Positions 42,591 through 51,771 of a DNA stretch of 64,000 nt are shown here, in pieces. The DNA comes from Echria macrotheca (lineage: Eukaryota > Ascomycota > Sordariomycetes > Sordariales > Schizotheciaceae), in NCBI GenBank assembly GCA_030411725.1, contig MU839832.1:930001-994000 (forward strand), written 5' to 3'. The position numbers and the translations under genes were made by a program. Position 1 is the stretch's first letter, and each line of letters begins with the position of its first letter. Below the pieces are notes generated by a model that ran no database searches, was not told the origin of the DNA, and worked only from the letters and a program-made list of their open reading frames with translations.

Positions 42591-43124
42591 ATGGCTTCCA
42601 CAGATCAAGCCGAGGCGCGTTTGACGCTGGTCCAGGAATTTCTGATGGAACCAGTTGTTCTTGGAGGTTTCGGCCTCGAAGAGGATGAAGCAACCATCCT
42701 GCTAGCAGATGCGCAGGTCTCGACCTGCATGGATCTGTACCAGGCAGGCACCACGCCAGAGCAGGTCACGGCTCCTCATTTCGACGTCATGTCGTACATG
42801 CGTATTTTTCGCGATCTCGATGAGTGTTATTAACCTCGCATGCGTCCTTTCTATTGTACTAACCAATTTCTTCACCCAGGAAAACCCCATGTTTTCCCCT
42901 GGCAAGACCAGTACAGTCAGCCAGAACCCGGCCCGGTCTCACTCAAGTACCGGATCTGGTACACGCGTGAGCGTGGAAGAAACGAGGCTATCGCCAGCCT
43001 GAACACCCAAGACCCGGCGTCATCCTCCGGCCAGTCGCAGGCGCGGAGTGCGACTGACAAGCCGCTTGCGACCCCGTCGGCCGCAACAAACGCCACCCAA
43101 GACTCGCCCACAGAGTCTCACTAG
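42591..43124 (+). CDS. Orphan family A protein, copy 2 (151 aa)
   Basis: Exons 42591-42801 and 42880-43124, with a 78-bp intron (GTATTT donor, TACTAAC branch, CCCAG acceptor). Paralog of the gene at 32134-32788: MASTDQAEARLTLVQEF aligns with MATTHDAAARRARVIHM, QVTAPHFDVMSYM with QVTASYFDAVSYR, and after the intron KPHVFPWQDQ with KLSEFPWEPE and YRIWYTRERG with YRLFCERRV. The donor was chosen because it keeps the conserved frame; without splicing the frame stops after 80 codons. The tail is Ser/Thr-rich. No known domain; function unknown. Confidence 0.68.
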
Positions 43125-43610
43125 GAGACAGAATGAGAAGGCGACGGGTGGTTTCTGAGGGAGAGGCCTAGAGGAAGAGGGCGGGTTCCACATAGGCAGG
43201 AGGACTTGGGGAGGTACTGGTGGGTTCAGGGCGTATGCGGAGGGTTTACGTAGGACTGGGAATAGAGTATACGGGGTAGTAGAGGGAATGTCAGGGTGGT
43301 ATTGGAGGATCTGGGGGCGTAGTGATGGTGGTACCAGGGACAATACAAAGCATACCCCAACTTTCGTCCCATTCCAATGAATATGCTATGAGTCATACCT
43401 CACTTGTCTGACTTGTCTCACGTATGGGTAATGGAGAATCGTAATAACTCGTAAACAACGTAGGAACAACAACTGGGCAATAGGCAACGACGATAATAAG
43501 GGCCCACGGTCAGCTAACTCTAAGTTAGGCAAACCTCCTGGCGTTCTTCGTCAAGGGGCTATATTACATGCGTTCCGGTCTATCAACACTCTGGTCATAA
43601 ATCTCCTCAA
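43125..43610. other. Intergenic, G-rich
   Basis: Purine/G-rich stretch (43140-43340) without a gene; sequence quality may drop toward the gap that follows. Confidence 0.4.
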
Positions 43611-43661
<51 letters not shown>

Positions 43662-43728
43662 CGGGCGCCGGCGCGGCGGGGGGGGCGGGCGGCNNNNNNN
43701 NNNTAATTTTTTTTTTTTAATGTTTTTG

Positions 43729-43759
<31 letters not shown>

Positions 43760-43821
43760 TTTTTTTTTTATAAAAACTTTTTTTAATAATATCCAAAAAC
43801 CCCCCCCCCCCCCCCCCCCCC
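43611..43821. other. Assembly gap with homopolymer artefacts
   Basis: A run of 51 G (43611-43661), a GC-only stretch, ten N (43694-43703), a T-dominated stretch (43704-43790) and a C run (43800-43821). This looks like low-quality read ends flanking a contig join rather than biology. Order and distance across it should not be trusted. Confidence 0.9.
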
Positions 43822-43852
43822 AACACCTCCCAATACCTCAACTACCTATCAA

Positions 43853-44003
43853 GTCGGCCAATCGGTCAGGCCCGGGGATTGCAAGTTCACATCAACTGGG
43901 TCGGGTTGCTGGGGATAGCCATCGGAGTGGGGTTTACAAGAAGGGTTATGGCAGGCTTGTCCCCAACTGCTGTTCCCTATCTTGGTTGTGAGCTCATCAC
44001 CAC
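43853..44003 (-). repeat. Dispersed non-coding repeat, copy 2 (inverted)
   Basis: Its reverse complement matches 46860 on nearly without gaps: CAACCAAG.TAGGGAACAGC, AGTTGGGGACAA, CCATAACCCTTCTTGTAA, GATGTGAACTTGCAATC and GACCGATTGGCCGACTTGA. It lies directly beside the assembly gap. Confidence 0.75.
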
Positions 44004-44621
44004 CACTGGACTTACATCCCCAGGTCTTCCAATACGACCCTAAAATGCAGAGCTCTATCTGGCGTGGCGGGGACTGACGTGCGCTTGCGGCCGTTGATGC
44101 CTTCCTGGGTCTCGGAGACCTCGGTATCTGACTGCTCCGAGCGAGAGTCTGCTACCTCGTGCTGATGCTGGAGTTCTATCCTGAGCAATGCCCAATCGCG
44201 TAAATCCGTCGTATTCTTTCTGCGGGATATTCCTTTACGGACAGAAGTGGAATGACTGTGCTGCCGTAAAAGTCCACGATCTGGAACATCGGGACTCCGG
44301 CCGGAAATAGAAGAACCCCTACTCTGCCGCGAAGCCCACAAAACCACGTAGCAAATCCTGACAACTTATGAGGAAGGTTGTCGACGGGCAGGCCCGTTTG
44401 CTTCTCGGCGAGCGGTGTGGGGTGGTCTTTCCTGAAAGAGTACTTGAGCCCACGTCACCCCAGCCGAAATGCGACTCATCCGATCTGTTTTCTTTTTCCT
44501 GCGATTGTAAATCAACACGAACAAAAAGCAACAGACAACAAACAACAAACAACACGTTCAAAGAGTCAACGCAATCGCAAGCAAAAGCACTCGCGCCTTG
44601 AAAGCGCAACACAACGCGACG
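44004..44621. other. Intergenic and leader of the 44.6-kb gene
   Basis: A minus-strand frame (44347-44012, 111 codons) has no recognisable domain. The right part is the CA-rich leader (ACAGACAACAAACAACAAAC) of the following gene. Nothing further supported. Confidence 0.4.
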
Positions 44622-46040
44622 ATGCCTCTCAAGCGGACGGCTGCTGCGAAGCAGTCCGCAGTGCCCAACGAGCCCGAGGATGGCACGATCGCTGCCAACA
44701 ACGCGCGAGCCGCGGAGTCCGCACCCGACGACTCAGATGACGAGGCCACCGACGCGACCACTGCCGTCGACGCAGAAGATAGGAAAGACTCGGAAGCCGG
44801 CGACGACGCAGAATCTGCGGAAGACACGGAAGCTGCTGACGACGTCGCAATCAATCGAGCCACCAGACGGGGCAGATATACTACGAGCGCTTCGGACCGT
44901 CCCCGCGGCCTAACGCGGATGAGCAATGCCTTCAGTCGCTACTGGGACGACAAGAACAACGAATTTCGCGCATCTGTGGCGCTCTGGATGACTGAAAATC
45001 GTCCGGTTCTCGAGACGTTGGACGACGTCAAGAAGATCAGCCGCCGGATACCGATTTCAGACAAGTGGACCAAGGGCAACCAGAAGCAGGCAGAACGAAA
45101 CTGGGCTAAGGACGGGTTTCGTCGCAATAAGCTGGACACCGGATCCAACGGCGGATTACTGACACTGTATAGATTGTCTTTGACTTTCTTTGGGTGTCTT
45201 CCTGAGGAGATTTTATCTCCTGAGCGGTCGCTCGAGTACGACTTTGCGCAGAACCAGACCAGCCGGAGGATCTGGGTATCGCAGTTCTGTGAGCAGCTAT
45301 CGAAGCTCCTCTTCCACCCAATGTTTAGGCAGGATCTCGATAGGCTGGCAACCGCGGTCCAGTATGTTGTTATTGTCATGAGCAGCGATCGCCGGCCTTG
45401 GGAAGCGAGGCTCCCCGAGGACTGCGGCCCATCCCACTTCCTCCACAAGCTCCAGTCGGCGAGTCAGGCAGCTCCGGGAAGAAAACTCGCGTCACTTCGG
45501 AGGCAGTTGTCCGACGCCTTCCAGGGCAAGGCACGCTCGAAGTGGGATATGCTTTTTGAGCGCATCGAGGCGCTGGCCCGCAATCCATACACCGTTTGCC
45601 ATGTTGATCCAACGAGGAAGCGCTATCCTGTACAGAAGAAGCATCTGGACATTCTGGAATCCGCTCTGGATTCAGTCCAGTGCTTTGGGTTCCCGATGTT
45701 CCCCCCTGCCGCAGTCTCCGCGGCCACGATCAAAGCCAAACTGTCGGTCAAGACTTATCCCGGTCGGAAGGATTTCGATGCCCTCCGGGACTATGCGATG
45801 CTGAGTGAGCATGAGATGGAACTCTACTCGGACAGGAACCAGACGGAACCAGCAAGCCCTGTTCCGCCGAATACTATGTCGTCGCAGACTAAAACCTTGC
45901 AGACAGCAACCCTGCAGGCAGAAAGTCTCGAAGCAGGAAGCCTCGCCCCTCGCAAGCGCGTTATCCCACCGACGCCGAATCCAGCCAGGTCTTCACCTGC
46001 AAAACGGCTACGACTCGTCGGCCTGTCGAATCTGCGGTGA
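44622..46040 (+). CDS. Orphan protein with acidic N-terminus (472 aa)
   Basis: Single exon from ATG 44622. Residues 1-90 are acidic, Ala-rich and likely disordered (DAEDRKDSEAGDDAESAED). The middle (about 105-400) looks folded: YWDDKNNEFRASVALWMTEN, LYRLSLTFFGCLPEEIL, RIWVSQFCEQLSKLLFHPMF. The C-terminus is Thr/Gln-rich and ends with a basic stretch (PAKRLRLVG) that could be a nuclear localisation signal. No known domain. After the stop an alternative frame continues (VIPETQHEDLGPVPDAVVED, stop at 46124-46126), so the C-terminus may have been shortened by a frameshift. It has the same leader type as the other orphan genes. Confidence 0.62.
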   Translation: MPLKRTAAAKQSAVPNEPEDGTIAANNARAAESAPDDSDDEATDATTAVDAEDRKDSEAGDDAESAEDTEAADDVAINRATRRGRYTTSASDRPRGLTRMSNAFSRYWDDKNNEFRASVALWMTENRPVLETLDDVKKISRRIPISDKWTKGNQKQAERNWAKDGFRRNKLDTGSNGGLLTLYRLSLTFFGCLPEEILSPERSLEYDFAQNQTSRRIWVSQFCEQLSKLLFHPMFRQDLDRLATAVQYVVIVMSSDRRPWEARLPEDCGPSHFLHKLQSASQAAPGRKLASLRRQLSDAFQGKARSKWDMLFERIEALARNPYTVCHVDPTRKRYPVQKKHLDILESALDSVQCFGFPMFPPAAVSAATIKAKLSVKTYPGRKDFDALRDYAMLSEHEMELYSDRNQTEPASPVPPNTMSSQTKTLQTATLQAESLEAGSLAPRKRVIPPTPNPARSSPAKRLRLVGLSNLR

Positions 46041-46859
46041 TACCGGAAACACAGCACGAGGATCTTGGTCCGGTACCGGACGCCGTCGTTGAAGACATTT
46101 ATTTATTCGGCGACGCCCCGCAATAGCCCGGTCCGCAACTACGACGTCGATCTTGGCTCCGGGGTGCTTTTAGATGGCATACCCAGCTCACCCACACAGC
46201 CTAGACTACCCCTTCGAGCCTCCTGTATCGGGAAAATGCACGAGGAAGCCGTCTCCTGATGAGACTATCTTCTGGACGGAAACCTGTTTCGAAGACGAGG
46301 ATGAACCGGCCTTTTTTTCTGCGTTAGGGCACTTTAATATGTCCCGAGCGCAGACTCCGAGTCCAAATCTCTTGCTGTCTTCCAGCTTGCAAGCCGAAAA
46401 GGCAAACCCTGGGTCGAGGCACTCGATCAAGTCTCCGGCACAGACTGCTGCTGATCCGATTTGCTTGTCCGATACGAGCCCGACGAGCCCCACGTCGAGC
46501 ACAGGGCTTCATTACATGACCCTGTGCATGGTATTGACTACCCGCCAAGCGTCGTGGAGGAAAATTCAAAAACAAGGCGACTTTCCGGAGAGAGTTGAGA
46601 CCTTCTGGCTCACCTGCAGGCAGTTCCCACCTCCCGGCTGTTCAATGGATTGTTTCTGGAATTAAGCTGTTTCTTTTTTCCTTCTTGCAAATCGTTTCGC
46701 GTTGATGTGTGGTTCTATGCTGTGTGGTGATAATTCTATGCTGTGTTTCAAAAGCCCTTGAGAAGCACTAACAATGAAATTGAAGCAGCAATCCACATCG
46801 ATCTTATCAGGCCTGGTATCCAAACCAGAGTGTGAAGGGGCGGTAGGCAGTGCAGATGG
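46041..46859. other. Intergenic with a plus-strand frame at 46174-46665
   Basis: The frame from ATG 46174 (163 codons; SPDETIFWTETCFEDEDEPA) has plausible composition and could be a further exon or a small gene, but no splice connection or homology could be established. No claim beyond that. Confidence 0.3.
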
Positions 46860-47095
46860 GGGCTCGCAACCAAGGTAGGGAACAGCAGTTGGGGACAAAC
46901 CTACCATAACCCTTCTTGTAATCCCCATCCCGATGGTTATCCCCAGCAACAACTCCGACCCAGCTGATGTGAACTTGCAATCTCCGGGCCTGGACCGATT
47001 GGCCGACCTGACACTGGCCATGCCCAGCAGCCCTGACCCCGCTGATGTGAATTTGCAGTCGCCGAGCCTGACCGATTGGCCGACTTGACAGCCAA
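46860..47095 (+). repeat. Dispersed non-coding repeat, copy 3, partly tandem-duplicated
   Basis: Best-preserved copy. The right half occurs twice in tandem: GATGTGAACTTGCAATCTCC...GACCGATTGGCCGACCTG, then GATGTGAATTTGCAGTCGCC...GACCGATTGGCCGACTTGA, spaced about 75 bp. Each contains the TTGGCCGA word. Confidence 0.72.
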
Positions 47096-47568
47096 GGTAT
47101 TTTGCGGTGCCTCGCCCTCCGTGGCGACCGGCTGCGCAGAAACTGTAGATACTAGAGCCTGAGAAGCCGTGAGTCAGTGTCGTCGAGATCGCGGGGCCGG
47201 CAGGGAATCGACGGTATCTTAACTTCGACTCGAAGAGCCTTTGGGGTGTAAAATTTCCCGAGCGAAGCCAAGCGAGCAGGGCAAGAATCAGCCGGGGACT
47301 CACGAAAGGACGTTCTTCGACTTCGTCAAGGGGCGGCTGCGCGCCGCTCCACCTTTTACTTGGCCAATCAAATCGCGCAAATGTTCGCACAAGGCTGAGC
47401 AGGCGTTCCTCTCCACACAAGGAACAGCCCAACAACTTCCTCTCTTTCCCCAAGACAACAATCCGTCCAGAGATTTCAGGTACCAAATTCGCACGGTCCC
47501 AATTGAATTCAGGCACATCGCTGACGAACCTTCTCAGGAAAGAACATCCGACGCCTCAGATCATTACG
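47096..47568 (+). promoter_or_regulatory. Upstream region of family B copy 1
   Basis: Promoter and leader, ending in CAACTTCCTCTCTTTCCCC and CAAGACAACAATCC. A 284-codon minus-strand frame crosses this region and the repeat, but it is only the repeat read antisense. Confidence 0.4.
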
Positions 47569-48702
47569 ATGGACGCAATCGCCTCCCTCGAGCTCGCCAA
47601 ATCGCGTGCCGAGTTCCGACGGCTTACCGTGTCGACCTGCCCCACGATTCGCGAAGATGAAGTGGGCCGATCAGGCATCGTGTGTGCCATTTTGGTGCTT
47701 CGCCACCTCGTTCAATGCTTGCCACGCTCTATGAAGGCAATATTGCTGGAATTCAAGCCAACCAGTCCGCTTCTGCAGGCTGCTCTTGACCCGGACCCGG
47801 CGCAGGCACTGCAGAAAGCCCAAGACGCTGCTCACCCTGCTATCCGGTTTGAAGATATCATCGAGAACGATGAGATGCACGACGGCATATGGAAGCACGG
47901 AGGCTTCTTCCTCTACTGCCCTCTGCTTGGTTCCGCCGGTTCCGTCCCCTGGCGTTCTGTCACAGAGGCAAGCCTTCTGCGGCTCTCGGGCGAAATTGAA
48001 GGACCTGATCTAGCCCAGGCAATCAGCCGTGCTTGCGAGCAACAAAAAGCCATGGTCAACGGCTATCTATACCTCAAGCCATACCTTTTGAGGGTGAGGT
48101 GCGACGATCTCCCGGACCGCAAGGATTTCAACCCGTACCGGTTTACGATAGGCGTTTTCCGCGACTACGAGCTGGACGGTGATCGAATCGTAAGCGAGAA
48201 GATACTTGAGCCGCAGGATTACATCTGCATGGCCATAGTACAACTTGGAGATTCGGCGAACGCCGACCGGCTCATTCTCAAGGACTTTAGTGGCATGCCG
48301 CTGTTCCTAACCGAGCGCCGAAGCGACCTGCCGTGGATTTTGGGTCCACGAAAAAGGGGACCGTACATGTTGTATTTCATCAAGGACCCCGAGTTTCCCA
48401 ACCGAGGGCCTGCGCCCACGAGTCCCCTTGTCAATGAGGGTGCGATATCCCATGATGTTGAGCCCAACGCGGAAGACGACGAGCTTGTTCCTGAGGCCAA
48501 CGCGGAGGACGGTGAGGTTCCTAACGAGGCCGAGGAACCCTCCTCTTCGGAACCGAGTGAGAACGTGTTTTCCAGCAGATCTCTCGAAATTATTCAGAAT
48601 ATTTGCCGTGGCTGGGTTGCTACGGGAGACGACCAGCTTCATGACGAGGCCAACACGGAGAACGGCGATGAGGAAAACTGGCACGAGAGGGGCGACGTCT
48701 AG
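47569..48702 (+). CDS. Orphan family B protein, copy 1 (377 aa)
   Basis: Single exon. Paralog of the gene at 49284-50360 and of the broken copy at 41180-42124. Shared blocks with the former: EFRRLTVSTCPTIR / EYRRLVIKSCPSVR, then R-SG-VCAILVLRHL in both, EMHD.IW / EMHDTVW, FNPYRF / FDPYRF, CMAIVQL / CIAIVQL, DRLILKDFSGMPLF / DRVLLRDYDGFALY, SDLPWI.G / ADLPWMWGS, and PYMLYFI / PLMLYFV. The C-terminal 90 residues are acidic repeats of NAEDDEL/NAEDGEV type. No known domain, TM segment or signal peptide. Conservation of the folded core between paralogs indicates a real protein under constraint; function unknown. Confidence 0.75.
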   Translation: MDAIASLELAKSRAEFRRLTVSTCPTIREDEVGRSGIVCAILVLRHLVQCLPRSMKAILLEFKPTSPLLQAALDPDPAQALQKAQDAAHPAIRFEDIIENDEMHDGIWKHGGFFLYCPLLGSAGSVPWRSVTEASLLRLSGEIEGPDLAQAISRACEQQKAMVNGYLYLKPYLLRVRCDDLPDRKDFNPYRFTIGVFRDYELDGDRIVSEKILEPQDYICMAIVQLGDSANADRLILKDFSGMPLFLTERRSDLPWILGPRKRGPYMLYFIKDPEFPNRGPAPTSPLVNEGAISHDVEPNAEDDELVPEANAEDGEVPNEAEEPSSSEPSENVFSSRSLEIIQNICRGWVATGDDQLHDEANTENGDEENWHERGDV

Positions 48703-48894
48703 AAACGGCTTGATTTGGGGTTCAGACGAGTGGGAGGATCATCTCGCAGCGAGAATCCCGCTGCTTGGCGTCCCGCATGTGTACGTAAGCTAATTCAGAT
48801 AGATATGTATGGCATCCCTGTGTGTATAGAAGTCCGTCCATGGCGGTGGCAGTTGCTTCGGTTTGTCAGACAGTTTTACGTTGTAAATGAAGTG
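48703..48894. other. Intergenic, 3' of family B copy 1
   Basis: No feature seen before the shared upstream region begins. Confidence 0.4.
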
Positions 48895-49190
48895 TGTTTA
48901 TGGCCGCTTCTCTCAATCCCCATGGCAAGAACAAAAGGTCTTTGTCGTATCTCTGTTACCTGGCAGCAGGTAGAAACTCCATCTCTTATCGAGCTTATCT
49001 CGTTTTGCAACACAACAAGTTTCTGGAAGCAAGGTGGGGAGAGCAAAACGTTGACGACAGGAACAGTCCAGGAAAGGAAGTGCCACACACTTTTCTGCCC
49101 AGTTAACCTTCTCGCAACCCCGCCTGTTCCCGTTCTTCTTCTTCCCACAAACAACAACAACAAAAGTAAGCTACCACCACCCACCTCGCG
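48895..49190 (+). promoter_or_regulatory. Upstream/leader region shared with the zinc-knuckle locus at 30.9 kb
   Basis: Second copy of the region at 30600-30905. It is followed by a likely 5'-UTR intron ending at TTTACGTAG directly before ATG 49284, with CACTAAC as branch site. Two near-identical donor segments (AAAAGTAAGCTACC at 49162 and AAAAGTAAGCAACC at 49225) lie in tandem, so the donor was duplicated. Confidence 0.6.
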
Positions 49191-49283
49191 CCGCCACGGT
49201 TACCTTCAAACAAGCAAAAACACCAAAAGTAAGCAACCACCCGCCTCACGCGGACACGCTCATTTGCACTAACATTTACGTAG

Positions 49284-50360
49284 ATGTCAAGCGGTAAATC
49301 CCCCAAAGTGGAAGCAGCGGCTTCTTTCGAGAACCCGCAGTCGCAAGCGGAGTACCGCCGCCTCGTCATCAAGTCCTGCCCTTCGGTTCGCGGCGCAGCC
49401 GACCGATCCGGCACCGTGTGTGCCATTTTGGTGCTTCGGCATCTGATTGACCTTGCTAGGCCGATGGCCGAGGTCGACATTCTGCAGCATAAGGGCAGCT
49501 CAACTCTCCTGGACGCCGCTCTGGAAACCGATCCGGCGCGATGCCTGAGTGTGCTTCAAAAGGCAGGCTTCTGGGCCAACCTCCACTTCGAGGAGCTGAT
49601 GGAGGATGTCGAGATGCACGATACCGTGTGGCAGACGACATTCATCCTGCTTTACTATCACTTCAAGCGGGAGTTGCAGCCGCCTAACTTGCGTCGGCTA
49701 GCCAAGGCAAGCCTTCTACACGTCGACTTTCGCGATGGCGAGGATATGAGCCAGGCTGTGGGCCGAGCTTTCCGCGCTCAGAAGGTTCGGTGCAAGGGAG
49801 AACTAGCTGCCGCTCCATTCTTCATAAGAATGCGATGCGGTGATATCACCGAGCGCGCGGGCTTTGATCCCTACCGCTTCGTTCTCAAATACGAGAGCAT
49901 TCTCCGCGACGAGCGCGATCCCACCAAAGGCGAGTTGAGTGCAGACTATACCTGCATTGCGATCGTTCAGCTGGCAGATGAAACCAGGACCGATCGAGTG
50001 CTCCTCCGAGATTACGACGGGTTCGCACTCTACACAACGCGGCGTCCCGCCGACCTCCCGTGGATGTGGGGTTCCATAGACAACGTGAAGGGGCCCCTGA
50101 TGTTGTACTTCGTTCTCACCCCCGGCGTGAGAGCGCCGCGACCGACGCCACAGTACCGCAACCGTGCTTTCGGCCAAAGCCAAGAGGTAGTCGAAACGCT
50201 ACAGGCTGTTTGGGAACGGGCCATTGCTGAGGCTGCCAGTTCCTCTGAGGTAATTGGCGAAGCTGAAGCTCAGCTAGCAAGCGCTCCCAGAGAGAAACCC
50301 TTGCCCGATCCTATACCTGAGAATGCTAGTAGCCTGCCAGAAAGTCGCCTGCGCCAGTAG
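49284..50360 (+). CDS. Orphan family B protein, copy 2 (358 aa)
   Basis: Single coding exon; ATG directly follows the acceptor of a putative leader intron. Full-length paralog of the gene at 47569-48702, with the same block order: VCAILVLRHLIDL, EMHDTVWQTTFILLYYHF, AGFDPYRFVL, DYTCIAIVQLADETRTDR, ADLPWMWGS and GPLMLYFVL. It lacks the long acidic repeats and has instead a helical tail (QEVVETLQAVWERAIAEAAS) and a Pro-rich end. Overall similarity to copy 1 is moderate, so the duplication is not recent, whereas the broken copy is much closer to copy 1. Function unknown. Confidence 0.75.
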   Translation: MSSGKSPKVEAAASFENPQSQAEYRRLVIKSCPSVRGAADRSGTVCAILVLRHLIDLARPMAEVDILQHKGSSTLLDAALETDPARCLSVLQKAGFWANLHFEELMEDVEMHDTVWQTTFILLYYHFKRELQPPNLRRLAKASLLHVDFRDGEDMSQAVGRAFRAQKVRCKGELAAAPFFIRMRCGDITERAGFDPYRFVLKYESILRDERDPTKGELSADYTCIAIVQLADETRTDRVLLRDYDGFALYTTRRPADLPWMWGSIDNVKGPLMLYFVLTPGVRAPRPTPQYRNRAFGQSQEVVETLQAVWERAIAEAASSSEVIGEAEAQLASAPREKPLPDPIPENASSLPESRLRQ

Positions 50361-50837
50361 GAGTTCAACCCCCAAGACGAGCCTGCTGAAGATGCATTCG
50401 ACGAGGAGGATCAATGAGAGACCAAAAGAGGCAGCAGAAGCCAGCTCCGCCAAGGGCCTAGGTACTTGTAAGGAACCGACTCTAAACGCGAGCCGTTGAA
50501 CTGACTCAGACGATGAAGCCAGTGTCAGGCAAGAAGTTATCCCGCCCGAGTCGCCAGACATACCGAGAAAAAGTATACTCGTATCCACAAAATATTCAGA
50601 TATTACCACGGGTCGTGGACGAACCCAAGAGGGGAAATGCAGGTCGGATGGCAGCCAAGAGGCGCACCGGACACGGGAAGTGGTATGCCGAGCGCGGGTA
50701 TTCCGGACAGTGGTACCTTAATCTATACGGGGTTGGGGATAAATACAAGGGGCAATACTCGTCTACCATCACGTCTACTTGAACCGGACGCTCCTCGATC
50801 CCCCCGTTTTCATCGAGACTCATCGCAATCCCCCAAA
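50361..50837. other. Intergenic, right edge of the accessory block
   Basis: Promoter of the dienelactone hydrolase gene. No other feature. Confidence 0.4.
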
Positions 50838-51683
50838 ATGCGCGCCTTTACCCTCCTCGCAATCGCGACCTGTGTCGCCGCCCACTCGGACTGCAACGCC
50901 GTGGACGCGTCCATCGTGCAGCACGACGGGTTCCCCCGGGGAATCAACGAGACACACAATGGGAGTAAGTCACACAACGAACAAATCAAGCGAGCCCTGC
51001 TAACCACAAAAACAGTCAAAATCTACGTCTCCAAGCCCGAGGACGCCTCGATCCGCGGCAAGGCCAACGCCGCCAAGGCCATCGTCTACCTGACCGACGT
51101 CTTCGGCATCGAGCTCGTGCAGAACAGGCTGCTAGCCGACAGCTTCGCGCGCGCAGGCTACCTCACCGTCGCCCCGGACCTATTCAACGGCTCCCTCGCC
51201 ACGACCGACATCAACGTGCCGGGCTTCGACACGGCCGCATTCCTCGCCGCCCACGGCCCCAACGTGACGGACCCCATCATCGCCAAGACCATCGACTACC
51301 TCCGCACCACGCTCGGTATCAAGAAGATCGGGCTGACGGGCTACTGCTTCGGCGGCCGGTACGCCTTCCGCTTCATCTCGGCCGGTAAGGGCGGCGATGC
51401 CGCGTTTGCGGCGCATCCTAGTCTGCTGGAGAACGGCGAGATCGAGGCGATCAAGGGCCCCGCGGCGGTTGCGGCGGCCGAGACGGACGGGCTGATGCCG
51501 CCGGCGAGGCGGGCCGAGATTGAGGCGGAGCTGGCAAAGGCTGGGCAGGCGTATCAGCTGTCCTTGTATTCCGGGACGCAGCACGGGTTCGGCGTGCGGG
51601 TGAATGTGACGGATCCGCTGCAGAAGTTTGGCAAGGAGGGCGCGTTTTTGCAGGCGGTGCGGTGGTTTGACAATTTCTTGTGA
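50838..51683 (+). CDS. Secreted dienelactone hydrolase-family protein (264 aa)
   Basis: Exons 50838-50964 and 51016-51683, with a 51-bp GTAAGT...ACAG intron. An N-terminal signal peptide (MRAFTLLAIATCVAAHS) precedes an alpha/beta-hydrolase. The nucleophile motif is GYCFGG (Cys near residue 152, as in dienelactone hydrolases), with Asp in ETDGLMPP (about 199) and His in TQHGFGV (about 231), a complete triad. Family members open dienelactones from aromatic degradation; secreted fungal forms may act on other esters. Several N-glycosylation sequons (NGS, NVT) fit secretion. Convergent with the PAF acetylhydrolase gene, 88 bp apart. Confidence 0.88.
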   Translation: MRAFTLLAIATCVAAHSDCNAVDASIVQHDGFPRGINETHNGSKSHNEQIKRALLTTKTVKIYVSKPEDASIRGKANAAKAIVYLTDVFGIELVQNRLLADSFARAGYLTVAPDLFNGSLATTDINVPGFDTAAFLAAHGPNVTDPIIAKTIDYLRTTLGIKKIGLTGYCFGGRYAFRFISAGKGGDAAFAAHPSLLENGEIEAIKGPAAVAAAETDGLMPPARRAEIEAELAKAGQAYQLSLYSGTQHGFGVRVNVTDPLQKFGKEGAFLQAVRWFDNFL

Positions 51684-51771
51684 TTCGATCAGCGAGGGTT
51701 CATCAAAACTTGGACGTCGGATCATGACAGTGTTAAATAGGAAGACCTCTTCATGTACATTATTCAAAAAA

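Noticed and set aside
43611..43661. G-run as telomere-like or G-quadruplex DNA
   Set aside because: Adjacent N run and reciprocal T and C homopolymers indicate read-end artefact; no TTAGGG repeat is present.
46662..47516. 284-codon minus-strand frame with an internal repeat (GDCKFTSAGS)
   Set aside because: The repeat is the tandem duplication in dispersed-repeat copy 3 read antisense; the other copies do not keep the frame.
29000..50400. Starship-type giant transposon
   Set aside because: No tyrosine-recombinase (DUF3435) captain gene and no clear element borders are visible in the window; accessory content alone is not enough.
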